NCBI GenBank assembly: GCA_022702545.1
Contig: JAHRBC010000005.1
Coordinates: forward strand, 2,108,001 to 2,172,000
Source of the DNA: Phycomyces nitens
Lineage: Eukaryota > Mucoromycota > Mucoromycetes > Mucorales > Phycomycetaceae
Length of the DNA: 64,000 nt
Reading direction: 5' to 3'
Shown here: piece after piece, positions 50,899-62,586 of the stretch
Numbering within the stretch: the stretch's first letter is position 1
Layout: the number at the start of each line of letters is the position of its first letter
Notes under the pieces: model-generated
Told to the model about the DNA's origin: nothing
Seen by the model: the letters and a program-made list of their open reading frames with translations, nothing else
Database searches by the model: none
Program-made: the position numbers and the translations under genes

Positions 50899-51774
50899 AA
50901 AAAAGTGTATGATTTTACTTGAGGCCTAATTAATAAAATACACTGCATTCCTACAAAAAAATAAAAAAATAAAATACACTGCATTAATTCAATTATAACA
51001 AAGTTTTAGTTACATTTTACACAGGATATTATGTTTATGCTCTCTCACATAGTGTATAATAACCCTTTAATACTATAATTAAAAGGTGGGGTATTTCATC
51101 TGATAAAATATTAATGACTAGGACGGAATTACGATGAGATAATTGATGTCTCTGCTAATTTGGCAGTAATGTCAAATAAATCATAGTATACTATTACTAT
51201 TTGTTTTTGACCAGTTGAATAATATGACTAATGACATACTGAAACAGATAAAAAAGGGGTAAAATAAAGAAATGAATAAAGGTGGGATATTTCATCTGAT
51301 AAAATATTAATGACTAGGACGGAATTACGATGAGATAATTGATGCCTCTGCTAATTTGGCAGTAATATCAAATAAATCATAGTATACTATTACTATTTGT
51401 TTTTGATCAGTTGGATAGTACAACTAATGACATACTGAAACAGATAAAAAAGGGGTAAAATAAATAAATAAATAAAGGTGGGATATTTCATCTAATAAAA
51501 TATTAATGAATAGTAATAGTATACTATGATTTATTTGATATTACTGCCAAATTAGCAGAGGCATCAATTATCTCATCGTAATTCTGTCCTACATTAATAT
51601 TTTATCAGATAAAATATCCCACCTTTTAATTATAGTATTAAAGGGTTATTATACACTATGCGAGAGAGCATAAACATAATATTCTGTGTAAAATGTAACT
51701 AAAACTTTGTTATAATTGAATTAATTCAATGTATTTTATTAATTAGGCCTCACGTAAAATCATACACTTTTTTC
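50899..51774. repeat. Fold-back inverted repeat with 196-bp tandem duplication
   Basis: The left arm (about 50899-51202) and right arm (about 51511-51774) are inverted copies: the outer end reads AAAAGTGTATGATTTTAC on the left and its complement on the right. Identity looks above 90 percent by eye apart from a 35-bp internal duplication in the left arm (AAAATACACTGCAT at 50936 and 50971). The inner half of the arm is repeated head to tail with a period of exactly 196 bp (units start at about 51083, 51279 and a truncated one at 51475). Nothing in it codes. It behaves like a non-autonomous fold-back or MITE-type element. Weaker inverted similarity continues outside both ends (AAAATAATAAAA blocks), and a further end-like copy lies at about 51866-51900. 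Confidence 0.9.
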
Positions 51775-54700
51775 ATGATTTAATCTTTTATATTTTATTA
51801 TTTTTGTACTATATAAATGATTATGATTATTATTATAAAGACCGTTAAAACAACTACAGGCTTTATATTACGTAAAATCATATATTAAAAGGTGTATTGT
51901 TAGTCTGATATCTTTATGTTTGATATTACAGATATATATTACATACTTCGAAACTTGAAATCATCATCAGACTCTGCAAGGGATATTTGTGACAGGAATA
52001 GCAGTACTTTATAATATGGTCACGCACACCCAAGTGGTATAGACCTTTGGGTCATTAAAATTATCTATAGTCATCTTTTTCTTTTTTGGAGCATGTCTAC
52101 TATGTTTTGGTGGGTTGAGATTAGGACTTTGGGATGGTCTGTAGTTAAATCGTTGAATTTTTTTAAAACGATTCCTCTACAATGTGGTGTCGGAATACGT
52201 ATGACTTCTGGCTCTATCATCTTGGGATGTGAATAGAATTCAGTGTTTCACATTCAAGTTTTGATTCCAGAGATTGAAGCCTTTGATCAAAAGCTTATAT
52301 AGGCATCTTTGCCAACATGCCTTTCAAGAAACGACAAAAAGCCAAGCCTACCCGCCGAGAAATCCCCTACCATGATAGACCTCTTTTCAGTCGCAAGATT
52401 ATCCCTTTCTTAATATCTGCTTTTTTTTCATTATTACGAGTTACAGACAATAGAGGAAAGAAAGAAAACACTACAATTCACCGTGAATCTAGACAAAACT
52501 AATTACACAATCTTACTCCAGCCTTTAAATGCTAATGCTAACTCTAGCTATAGCTATACAAACAAGGGCACCTACAGCATCAACTTTCTAAATTATTACG
52601 CACACAGTTAAATAAAGGTTCGTAAGATCTGTGATACGGCCAATGTCTCCTTGACGAGGTGTTTCTTGTGTTCGCAGGGCTTTGGCCCAGTCGCCACAAC
52701 GGCGCCAAATAGCTTGTTCTTGTCACAGGTACAGTTATTCAATGTCGACAGATATGTGACACAAACATTTGGTAGTTCAAAGCATGAGCAGTAACGGCTT
52801 GTATGCAAACCTGATATCGTATCTTTTGCAGATAATCTATAGAGATCTTTCTTATTGCCTCTCTATCCATGATCTATGGGATACCTCTTGGTAACTTTTC
52901 AGCCTTTGGTTTGTTGTGAATTCTCAAGTACTTGTGATATTTTTCTTCTGGTGATTTCTGAAACCATTTTCTTGATAGCCAAAGCTGTCTCTTTCCTTTT
53001 AATCACTGATAATTAAAGGCGGAACAGCAATATTAGTCAAGATAGTATGCTCCACTCAAAGCAACAGTTCATATAAAAATTTACTGCGTAAAGGAAAAGA
53101 AAGATGGCTTGTATACGTCTTTTATTATTTTATCCCTATAAACACAGTGTCCAATTAAGCGTATGGATCATTTATAATACAGCTCCCCAACGATCTGAAA
53201 TCTGAGAGTAACTGGTATCTATTAATCTCTTTTATTTTAAATTTCAAAAAAAAAAAGAACCACAAAGGGCTCACATGAATTATCATTGTTAAATCTTGTG
53301 TCTTTGCAATCTGATTAATCTTTTGGTTCCATTATTATTATTATAAAGTGAGTGAATAAATATATTCAAGGCTTTATTCTAAGCCAAAAGTAAAGGTAGT
53401 ATCCATTTGATATTCCATTCATCTCTATCAAGTCCAGACAATATTTTTAGGAATCAATTGTAGCCACATTTTCCTTTTCCTTTTTGACAATATCTGTGTT
53501 GAATGTTGGAAGCTTGGACGTATGAATATCAAGGTACAGCTGTGACCAATATTATTGTAATATTGTGTCTGAAAAGTATATATGCCAAATACAAATCTTG
53601 GGAACAGAGTGTAACTTATACAAACATCTTGTTGTGGATGTGCAGCTGCTTTCTAGATTTCCATAATCGATCATGCTCTTGATCAATAGAATCAGTGTCC
53701 ACGATATTTTATGTGTCTGCAATCATAAAACTCGAGCATCTCCAATCCTGTTTTACAAGAGCACGTTAAATAGCAGTGAAAAAGTGATTATATATTGTAT
53801 CATGAAACATGATTTAGAGGTGGATATGTAGCAAAGGTGAAATATAGATATATATATACTACGTTTCTTGCTCGAGGTTTTCAAAAATAATTAAAAAAAC
53901 TAAAATAGGGTAATATATACCTTTTTTTTCCTGTTTTAGCATCCTAGATTTTGTTGTATATCTGTACCAATAAAAACATGTATAGTTGGCCTCAATGGTA
54001 AAATTATATTTTTGACTGGCGCGTATCCTGCCAAAGACAATTGCGTGTATTATAAACTAAACTTGTCCACTCGTATTAACAGCAACAGCAACAATCAGTA
54101 AAATATCTGTAATACATCGCAGTTCATCCAAAAAAAAAGGGTGCCAAGGCTTGATAGGTGTACAGTTCTATATATTCTTACAATATCTTTGGTCATGGCA
54201 TCTCAAATGGTGTCCAATTATATGATGCCAACTATTATTTTAATAGGAAATTGTCTATAGTACCGAGGTTTTATAATAGCTTTACATAATAAGGAACCGA
54301 GGCCAAAAGTACACGGGCTCAGCAAGGTTTTTTTTCTCTTTCCTGTTTTAAAAAGCAGTAAATTCTTATAACAATAATTTATGCCTTGCAACAAGGATTT
54401 CTCAGCTTATTTAAGCAGCCTGAATATCAGCCATAAAAAAAAGCATACGATATACTATAAATTCTCCCCTTGCAAGACCCACAAATTGACTAGCATTGGG
54501 AAGACTAGAAAAGGTTATTTGCCAGATGTATTTTTGACGATTGTTTATAATGGTTGAATATTTGGAAACAATACATAAGGAGCACCAAAAAAAAAGACCA
54601 TGAGGCTACCTGGGCGATTGGTACAAAGAAAGTTATCAAGGCTGTTTGGATAGTTTAAGCCTGTCATTGATTGAGAATAGACAGGACACACATAAAGATA

Positions 54701-55581
54701 TTGAATACGATCAATTGGGACTTTTTGTGTCTCTGGAAACTCATTTATTGACAAATGAGAAGCGGTTCTGGGCATTTTTGAATTCCTATAAAAAATTATT
54801 CTTGTTCACTTTGAACACAAGGAAAATACAGCTGTCGGTCTCACGCAAGGGCCATCTAAGAACATATCTTTCTTTGTTGTTCCGAATTTAATAAGTGAAT
54901 AGATTATATAGCACATGCTGGCCACCTTGTCGGGACCAGATGGTATAGGGCATCTCATGGCCATTGTTGTGCAATTGTGCCTGTCTTGGTCCAAATACAC
55001 ATGCTCTCCATCTCAGTGGACTTGTACAAATTGAGCAAGGCTTTTTTTTTGAATGATTCATTGGCTAAATCCTATTGATGATTTGCAGCCATATTGTACC
55101 AGCTCTGTTGTAGAGAGAGAGTATATCCTTTTTGGTTACGAATGGTCCCATTAGTTACCATGGTTACTGACTTTTTAGTACTACCAAGTCAAGGCTGGCA
55201 TTTAGGATTAAGATTGAGACTCAAGCTATGGGGACATTTATCAATTTATTACATAATAAGCAAGGCTATGTGGACATATTAGTATTTTATATATATATTT
55301 ACAAATGGCAGCGGATGTAAATATAAGATCGTGCCTTGACAATCACATATACTAACGAAATAATAATAATAGTAATAATAGCAGTAATAATAATAAAAAA
55401 ATAGTAATAATTAGCTTTATTATCATTACAAGACGCTTTATAAAAAATATAATATAGATAATTCGAGTATTCTGAAGACAATCAAGACAAATGAGCATTT
55501 TCTGCCACTTCTTTAAAAAAAAATGGACATGCGAGGTTCTTTTTATGGCGAGGTATATGGGATGACAAGACGTGACGGGGT

Positions 55582-56783
55582 TCATATTACGGGAGGCTTC
55601 TGGCCAAGTACATACACAAACGACCATTCGGTTTCTTCATGGGGATAGCCAAGTTGTTCGCAAAAGGAGTCTACAAATGCTGGATAGTCTTCCGGACTCA
55701 TCTTCATCCTTTCCAGAAAAAAGGACATGCCACTATTGAGCATGCTGCGTAGGACCCATACAAACTCATTGTTCACTGCCCCGGGGCGGCCTGAGTTGGA
55801 AGAAGTATATGAGTATATCTGAGATCATGTTGGGGGGTTTGAGCCCTACCCAAGAATACTGATTTTGTCTCATCGTGCAAGACCCGGAACCCAGACTGAG
55901 CTAGATATTCATCCAATTTGTCTGCAATAAATGGTTCTTGCCCCTGGCTTGTGATCATTTCCTTGACTGTTAAAATGTCAGTAATTGATGTTATCGATAA
56001 ACATCTTACTTACAAATGTCGGCCACTTGACATACCAGGGGTGTTCCCTGAGACTATCGATTGGCCAGTAAGCATCTTTGAGTCTATATGTCTTGCTTAC
56101 CATTATGGTTGGCTCAATACATTGTATAAATCCACCTGGCTTGAGAACTCTCCTCACTTCTGACATGACCTTTGTCCATTGGTCTCTCTGGATAGAGATG
56201 ATAAACAGTCGTAGTTGGATAAAGTCAAACGATTCGTCTTCAAAGGGCAGTCTATGGGTCACATTTCCCAGCTGAAATGTTGCATTGGGAGGGCGTATGT
56301 TGGTAGGGAACACGTCGCAGACATCTATTCCTACAAATTCACTTGACGGGTGCTCTGTGGCGAGTTCCTAAACAACAGTGGTCAATAGGTTTTGGTTTGG
56401 TTCGGTTTATGATTACCATCACCCATGTTCCAGGGCCACAGCCGAGATCGAGCACTCTGGCACCCTTGCCGGAATTGTACTGAGAAAAGAGTGATTCATG
56501 GTATGGAATGTTTCCACCAAACAATGCCTTGACAGCGAAATGGAGCTGATTGGGAAACAATGAGTGCTGGATAATATGGTCATTGACTTACTCCAACCAG
56601 ACGATTGAGTTCTTCATCGTCAATAGGATACCAGTAGTCAGAGTCTCCTCGGTCGTAAGTGGTTTGTTTTGGGAAAAGCATCGGGACACTGGAAGCCGTA
56701 CTCGTGGATAGACTGTCGGTTTTGCTCTTGGTGGATGATGTACGACGGGAATGTGACTTGGCACTGGATAGTTTGGCACCCAT
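55582..56783 (-). CDS. Class I SAM-dependent methyltransferase
   Basis: ATG 56783 to TGA 55582, about five exons. The N-terminal 50 residues are Ser/Thr/Lys-rich (MGAKLSSAKSHSRRTSS) and could carry an N-terminal glycine after Met. Next comes YDRGDSDYWYPIDDEELNRL, then the Rossmann core: motif I RVLDLGCGPGTW, motif II FVGIDVCDVFP, NVTHRLPFEDESFDFIQLR (motif post-II/III) and VRRVLKPGGFIQCIEP. The last exons give EPFIADKLDEYLAQSGFRVL and a helical C-terminus. The YPIDDEEL-type start with LDLGCGPGTW is common in large families of fungal methyltransferases of the UbiE/LaeA-like fold. The acceptor is not predictable from sequence. Splice borders near 55780-55850 and 56000-56090 were set by frame. 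Confidence 0.85.
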
Positions 56784-57065
56784 TACCCTACCAAAAAGGA
56801 AAAGAAGGGGTAAGGAGGATGTCGACACCAAAATAGATTCAAATAATGAATTTCACCTTTTTTTTTGTTTTTTCTCATTGTACTTGCCATTTGGGGCCGG
56901 CAGAGTACAAACAGACGCCAGGTAATATATAAATATATACACATCAATGCCGTCATTTTGAATGTTGGGCATTCAACCGTTCCATGGTCCCACAAAATAA
57001 TACAGAAAACAACTATTTTTTATTATTAAATATGTTATTTAAGCACATGGAATCCCACAGTTCAA

Positions 57066-58313
57066 CTAGTTCCCAAGCTCATCCACATGCAAATGTCCCG
57101 ACTTTACGCCTATAAAGACAGATCAGTATCAGCATGATCAATTGGACAACTTACTCTCGCTAAGAGAGGCCGCTGCTACATGCTGCTTCTTCTTCTTTTG
57201 CTTGAATTTCTGGGGCCGGATCACAGTAACGGGCACGGGGGATTTATGGACCAGATAGGTTGATATGGATCCCATCAATAGCCTACCGAAACATGTTCAA
57301 AATCACAGTATAATTCACTGCGTCCTTACCCTTTCATCGTGCTCCTTCCTCTACTACCACACACCACCATTGTCAAGTCTAATTCTCGGATCTAGCCAAA
57401 TTAGCCAAATTAGTTAAAGAGTCTTGTTGCCATGCCAACAAATTACCATTTGTTTCAAGACATCCTTGACCCGGCCAGACACAGCATACACAGTCACCTT
57501 GACATCAAACAGGAGCATCTTGGCCACATACCCTTTTACCTTTTCACTCACTATACCAGCTGCCGACTCTAACTGTAATGGATCGGTTAGCATAATGTTG
57601 TGTATTTGCCTACTTGCCTCTCCACTGGGAGTCATGCCATCGATCTGGGCTGCATCTGGGTTGTCCTCTCTATTGACTACTGTTGTTACATGGAGCTGAT
57701 CTCCATCACGCATCATAGTCCCAATTGTCCATTCAATAGCATAAAAGCTCTCTTCACTGAAATCACAGGCCACAAAGTAAGACCGAGGTTTGCGAGAGTT
57801 GGTGGGAGGCGAGGGACGGACACCGTAATAAAATGTAAAGGTGGCCCGACTGGGCTCAACCATAATCTCGGGATCTGTAAACACCAGCAGATGACGTTGT
57901 TCTGACAGTAATCGCTGTCTAACAGACACATTTCGCTTGATGTCTGTTGTGCCTGTTGTTTCTCCTTCTTCAGGAGGAATCACCCTGTTTGATTCTGTGC
58001 GTTTTAGTAATTCCTCGTCTTCCTCGTCCCAGTCACTCTCATCGGTTGAATCTGAATCCGAGCGCTGTCTGGCCTGTATGTCATTCATCTCATCCCAGAG
58101 CATGTCCAGCTGACTAAAGTCTTGGTGGACAGGAAGGGTGTTCTGGAGAACAATGTCGTCCTTGGAAGAGACGGGCGACACTTGATCGCACTGGTCCTCT
58201 GTGTCGACAGTGTTTATATGATCCAATTCTTCTTTGAGCCATGGTCGACGGATCGGTTCTTCTGTGGGGAAAGGGTAGTCTGTAGACGGCTTTTGCTTTG
58301 ACGAGTCGGTCAT
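57066..58313 (-). CDS. Universal stress protein (UspA-fold) with acidic N-terminus
   Basis: ATG 58313 to TAG 57066, four or so exons. Residues 1-170 are acidic and Ser-rich (TDESDWDEEDEELLKR), probably disordered. The Usp domain follows: KPRSYFVACDFSEESFYAIE, MMRDGDQLHVTTVVNRED, VKVTVYAVSGRVKDVL, then in the next exons IRELDLTMVVCGSRGRST, MKGLLMGSISTYLVHKSPVP and VTVIRP. The GSRGRSTMKG...GS pattern fits the ATP-binding G-x2-G-x9-G(S/T) loop, so nucleotide binding is likely. The last exon uses donor A|gtaagt and gives SVKSGHLHVDELGN. Fungal proteins of this kind are stress-linked but of unclear function. An upstream frame from 58466 has no better ATG context. Confidence 0.87.
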
Positions 58314-58616
58314 GATGTGTGTTTGGGCCAATATACAATAAATATTAATAGAAATAGAAATAAACCACAATAGATAGAATATAAAGCGAAAGAAACGTAC
58401 GTTGTAATTTGCATTCCTACATTTCTTCTTTTTGAACTGGTATTGAAAACAGTCAATCCAGATCAATATATATATATATATATAATATTATTATTATTTA
58501 TTAATTTATTTATTTATTCATATATATATATTTATATATATATATATATAAATGTGGGTGTAGGTGTGGGTGTGTGGGTGTATATCTATATATGTACAGG
58601 TTGTGGAGAATATTTA
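58314..58616. repeat. AT and GT-rich microsatellite between USP and SCH9
   Basis: The 300-bp gap carries (TA)n and (ATTT)n runs from about 58465 to 58550, followed by GTGGGTGT units to about 58585. It must also contain the SCH9 3' end and the USP promoter. Confidence 0.7.
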
Positions 58617-60399
58617 TCAGAAATCATCGTCATCAAACGAGATGATGGACGACCGAAGACTATGGCAATCATTGACATAACTAAAGCCATGAAATGCAGA
58701 CTGGATCGTCGGACTAAGTGGAGAATTGTCCTGGAGAGACAGAAAAGGCACCTGGGTATCTCGCTTCTTTGTGGGAATACAGATGGGCTTTGGTGGTTTG
58801 GACGCCAAAAGGGTAGGCGGCTGTACTCGTTTGGAAGCAACAAGATTCCACTGCACGGCATCAAACCACGGGTGGGCCTTGACCTGCTCTGCTCCCATGG
58901 CTCCAAGTCGTCTTGTAGGGTCTCTTTCCAGCAGACACCGAATGAGGTCCTTGGCCTGGGGTGATACATGGGACGGGAAACTCAGTTTTCCACGACAAAT
59001 GCGGTCGTAAAGTGTGTTGCGGTTGACGGACTGGAAGGGAGGTCTTCCGACCAACAGTTCGTACAACAGGATGCCTAGACTCCACCAGTCAACTGCCTGG
59101 CCGTATGGCTTGTGAAGCACCATTTCGGGGGCTAGGTATTCGCCTGTTCCACAAAAGGTGTCTGTGGTCTGGCTTTGGCCCAATTCCTTACACAGACCAA
59201 AGTCAGTGAGGGCAATGTGTCCCAGACTGTCGAGCATAATGTTCTCTGGCTTCAGATCACGATAGACGACATTTTTGGCGTGAATGTCCTGGAAGGCACA
59301 AATGATTTCAGAGATAAAGAAGCGGGCGACTTGATCCGATACGATTGTCTCCTTTTGGAGGTGCTCAAACAGATCTCCTCCTGGAATATATTCCATAACC
59401 AAGAACAAGTGTTCGGCTGTCTGGAAGCTGAATTTAAGGGAGACAATGAATGGGTTGGTAAAGGTGCCAATGAGCACATTGCGTTCGGACAGGGTATGTG
59501 CAATCTCATTCTCGGCCACCAGCAGACGCTTTGAGAGCACCTTCATTGCATATGTCTGCTTGGTGTTGCGCTTTATGACCTGGTAAACCTTGCCAAATGA
59601 ACCACGGCCAAGGAGACGGACGATATGGAAGGATTCTGGAGTAAGTTTGGACTAAAGAGGGTTAGATGTGACATTGATCACCAAGCTACCTTACGCGTGC
59701 TTCGGCATCCATAAAGGTGAGCTGGAGACGGACATGGCCCGAGACAGTTGGTGTGGATTGAGAGCAAGTGGCCATAGGAATGGGAGGTTGTAATTCCAAT
59801 CTCAATTCGATCGTCTTGTTGTGCTGCAGCCTGGGTTGCAAACTAGCTGTGCCAAGGCATCGGTCTTCACCAGATTCTAGCGGATTGCCTCTGTCGTACA
59901 CAATGATCGATAGTTCGCCCTGCTCAGAGCTAACATCACTATATAGATTGGTTAAAATAAGGTCCCTTCCTTATCGACTGAATACATACAATGTGGCCGT
60001 GGCATTCCAGGTAGGATTGGCCTGTCTCGAGACGAGGTCTAGGAGATCCAATGGAGAATTTGAGGCAGTGGTTGGGGGTTTCTGGGTAGATATGGTAGAT
60101 TGGGTAGATAGAGTAGACAGGACATTGCCCTGATAATAGACCACACAGTAAACCTGGGCCTTGATAGAGTCATGGATAGCCAGGTGTTTGGCGTCAATGA
60201 GATTGATTTCAAATGTGCCCTTTGTTTGCTCTGGTGCAGGTGGTGCTAGACGGTGAACGTCAATATCCTGTGGTGGTGGTTGGGGTTTGAGGTTCAGGGA
60301 CTGGGCAAGCGAAGTGCTGAGGTGGCTGAGGCGATCAGATATACCCAGAGAGAGAGGGTAGTTGAGGTTCTTGACCAGGTTTTCTGCAAAACTAGCCAT
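58617..60399 (-). CDS. SCH9: C2-domain AGC kinase, Sch9/Sck1 type
   Basis: Three exons, 60399-59990, 59938-59695, 59651-58617, give 562 residues with all phases in agreement. A C2 domain covers about residues 55-215 (FEINLIDAKHLAIHD, then LSIIVYDRGNP, SGHVRLQLTFM). The kinase begins FHIVRLLGRGSFGKVYQV (Gly loop) with AMKVLSK (Lys), EIAHTLSERNVL, YRDLKPEN (catalytic Asp), DFGLCKE and the T-loop TDTFCGTGEYLAPE with its PDK1-site Thr. The C-terminal tail has a hydrophobic motif FHGFSY. The C2 plus AGC architecture and the EIAHTLSERN stretch (EVAHTIGERN in yeast Sch9) favour Sch9/Sck over Ypk, PKA or PKC. Sch9 is a TORC1 substrate controlling ribosome synthesis and growth. It is shorter than yeast Sch9 (824) because the N-terminal extension before the C2 is small. 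Confidence 0.9.
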
Positions 60400-60747
60400 T
60401 ATAAAGACAGAAACAATAAAGAAGAGCTCCAAAGGAATTCCTTTTATGAGTTGTTAATTATTCTATTTTATTTAATTATTTTATTTTTATTTTTTATTCT
60501 TTTGTTTGATGGGGTTCAACCACCTCCACATAGTCCGCCTGTCAGCCAGAAATTCATATAATAAAAAAAATAGATATGAAATTGAGTTTGCCCCATCCAA
60601 TCAAGGCCATTCGACTCTCCTTGGTATCCCCACTGCTGCAAACCCAACCAACCCAAAATTCCATACTGGGCCTACAAGACATGAAATAACAATAAAAATA
60701 AAAATAATATAATATAAAAAAAAATCCCCAGATTTTATATAATCGGC
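60400..60747. other. Intergenic, SCH9 promoter side
   Basis: AT-rich with short T- and A-runs (about 60460-60510, 60560-60575, 60680-60725). No gene seen. Confidence 0.5.
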
Positions 60748-61194
60748 TTATCTCTGCCATTTCATCTCGGCTTCAATCGTCTCTCTGACAATAACACTGC
60801 GCATGTTGCCAATACTGCCCATCACATTCGATGTTGCCTCCCACAAGGCCAGTTCAGGATCTTTGAAGCTAAACGTCAAGTCCATTGTGCTTGGCTGGTC
60901 AATTGTCAGTCGACAGAGGCCCAGCCGCAGCTGCTGTAAAAGTGTGGCCCAGTCTCCGTTGGGTTCACACACATAACACAGGCTGGCTGGGAACCGTGCG
61001 TTTGTTGAAAAGGGGCAGCCTGTCCTTGCCTTTCCGAGGTCCACAAACACTGCCTTTAGTTTTATGATTCCCTCGGGCCCTAGTCGATGTTCATAGAGTA
61101 TTGTGCGGATCCGTATCACGATCCTCAGCAATTCTGTGGCCTTGTACCATGTACCACTACTCAGTATCTCCATCCTTGGTGTGATGATGTACAT
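60748..61194 (-). CDS. Uncharacterised 148-residue protein
   Basis: A single intact frame from ATG 61194 to TAA 60748. A second in-frame ATG lies seven codons in (MEILSSGTW), and either could be used. Codon use is good. Stretches ATELLRIVIRIRTILYEHRL, GIIKLKAVFVDLGKARTGCP and CYVCEPNGDWATLLQQLRLG alternate helix and strand, followed by MDLTFSFKDPELALWEATSN. There is no signal peptide or membrane helix. The two Cys in CYVC are isolated. I do not recognise the family. It sits between SCH9 and the CMGC kinase on the same strand; the 115-bp gap upstream is too short to hold much of a promoter. Confidence 0.68.
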   Translation of the reverse strand: MYIITPRMEILSSGTWYKATELLRIVIRIRTILYEHRLGPEGIIKLKAVFVDLGKARTGCPFSTNARFPASLCYVCEPNGDWATLLQQLRLGLCRLTIDQPSTMDLTFSFKDPELALWEATSNVMGSIGNMRSVIVRETIEAEMKWQR

Positions 61195-61309
61195 TTCAGA
61201 GTGTCAAGATATCAATATTTATATAGCATGTATTTAAAAGAGAAAGAGAGAAAGAGAGAGAGAAAAGAGAGAAAAAAAGGGACAGAAATCAAATAGGATT
61301 AAAAAGAAA

Positions 61310-62586
61310 CTAGGTGATCCAATCGTTCTCTGGCACGTCAAGATCAATAATCTAACATGGATTGTCAATTGACCATCTATCAATACCAACTCTTACCTCT
61401 TTTACCGCACTGCGTGTCTTCATGGACCATGTCAGCATCTTCCGCAACAGGTCTCGGTCTCTTTCTTCAATCGAATGGTTCTCCATCGCCATTTCTAGCG
61501 TCATAGTGTCTGGACTGTCATCTTCGTCCTCAGACTCATCTTCAGAGTCTTCAGAATCACATTCGGCTGGCATGAAGAACATCAGTTTGGTCGCATCTGG
61601 ACAGCACTTCATTTCCTATAAATCATGATGTCAGATGGACCTCGACACTTGTTGTTTACCTCGCGCTCGGATTCATTAGGCGACCCAAGCCGTCTGACGA
61701 TGCTTCCAATCTGCTCCAGATCATTCTCGCCTGCAAACAACGGGTACCCAATCAGCAATTGGCAGAACAATGTGCCAAGCGACCAAATGTCGGTCGAAGG
61801 TCTATAGACACGGTAGCCAAACAAGTGCTCGGGTGCCTTGTAATATCTGTCTTGGATTAATACACATCTTGTCAATTCTTCTCTTGTTGTCTTACCTTGT
61901 GCCAATTTCATCTACTTCCATTGGGTCTGGCATAAACTTTTTCAAATGGGCACACCCAAAATCACTCAGGGCACATTGGCCAGCTCCATTCACTAATACA
62001 TTGCTAGGGCTCACGTCGCAGTGGACCATTCCTTGAGCATGGATATAGGACAGGGCAGTTGCCATTTGATAGACAACCCGTCTAGCCTCTGTCAAACTCA
62101 ATTTCACACTTGCAAGCGTGTGTTCATAAAACGGCATCGTCAGACTGATTATCTGGTCCGTCGTCACCACATTCATCACATGCATCAGCTACAACAACAA
62201 CAAATGAGCCAAGGATGCGCGATTTCAAAGCGATTCCTATCATTGTTTTTTATTCCAAACTTGCATAATACTTTAAACTCTCTGGAGATCTCAGACCGAG
62301 ATGCTCAACTGCTCGAAGTTCACGTTCGCAATGGCGACGTACAAGATGCCCATGGTATCGAGTATATGTCTTGACAGCCACTACTTGATCTTCCAACTGT
62401 TCTTTCTTTAGTGTAGCAAATGAACCCATGCACCTCCAGCAGTCTCTGGCTCCAAGGATATAACCAAAAAGACACAAAAAACAAAAAAAAACAAAAAGAA
62501 ATCAGACACTTGAAAAATATCCCTCTCGAAATGCTGTGTGACAATCTCACCAGTCACTTCTTACAGGTAAAGAAGTCAATTGACAT
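61310..62586 (-). CDS. CMGC-group kinase (CDK20/Cak1-like) with HCD motif
   Basis: Exon 1 is a 22-nt start exon (62586-62565, MSIDFFT), exon 2 begins at 62449, and the last exon is 61351-61310 ending ENDWIT. The kinase core shows CMGSFATLKKEQ in the Gly-loop place, VVAVKTY (Lys), RRHCERELRAVEHL (alpha-C Glu), VHCDVSPSNVLV (catalytic loop), LSDFGCAHL and the activation end EIGTRYYKAPEHLFGYR. YRPSTDIWSLGTLFCQLLIG and PLFAGENDLEQIGSIVRRLG resemble CDK20 (DLWSVGCIMGELLNGSPLFP, IEQLCYVLRILG). Catalytic Asp and Asn are kept, but Arg of HRD is Cys and the Gly loop is poor in glycines. An acidic insert (SEDSEDESEDEDDS) precedes the C-terminal DRDLLRKML helix. It could activate other CDKs; activity itself is uncertain. 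Confidence 0.8.

Larger units (their letters stand above)
48234..55581. other. 7.3 kb AT-rich gene desert with repeat element
   Basis: Apart from the fold-back repeat and two possible coding relics (listed separately) no gene is supported. One plus-strand frame at 52317-52502 starts MPFKKRQKAKPTRREIPYHD with good codon use but matches nothing I know; other open frames are shorter or less gene-like. AT and AAT repeats are common (about 48590-48606, 55360-55400). The methyltransferase 3' end lies at the right border. Confidence 0.5.

Noticed and set aside
52317..52502. Plus-strand basic 61-residue frame
   Set aside because: It looks coding but is too short and unrecognised to call a gene; mentioned only in the desert entry.
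40230..60399. A TOR-signalling gene cluster made of WDR24 and SCH9
   Set aside because: The two genes are 15 kb apart with unrelated genes and a desert between them; co-location is probably chance.
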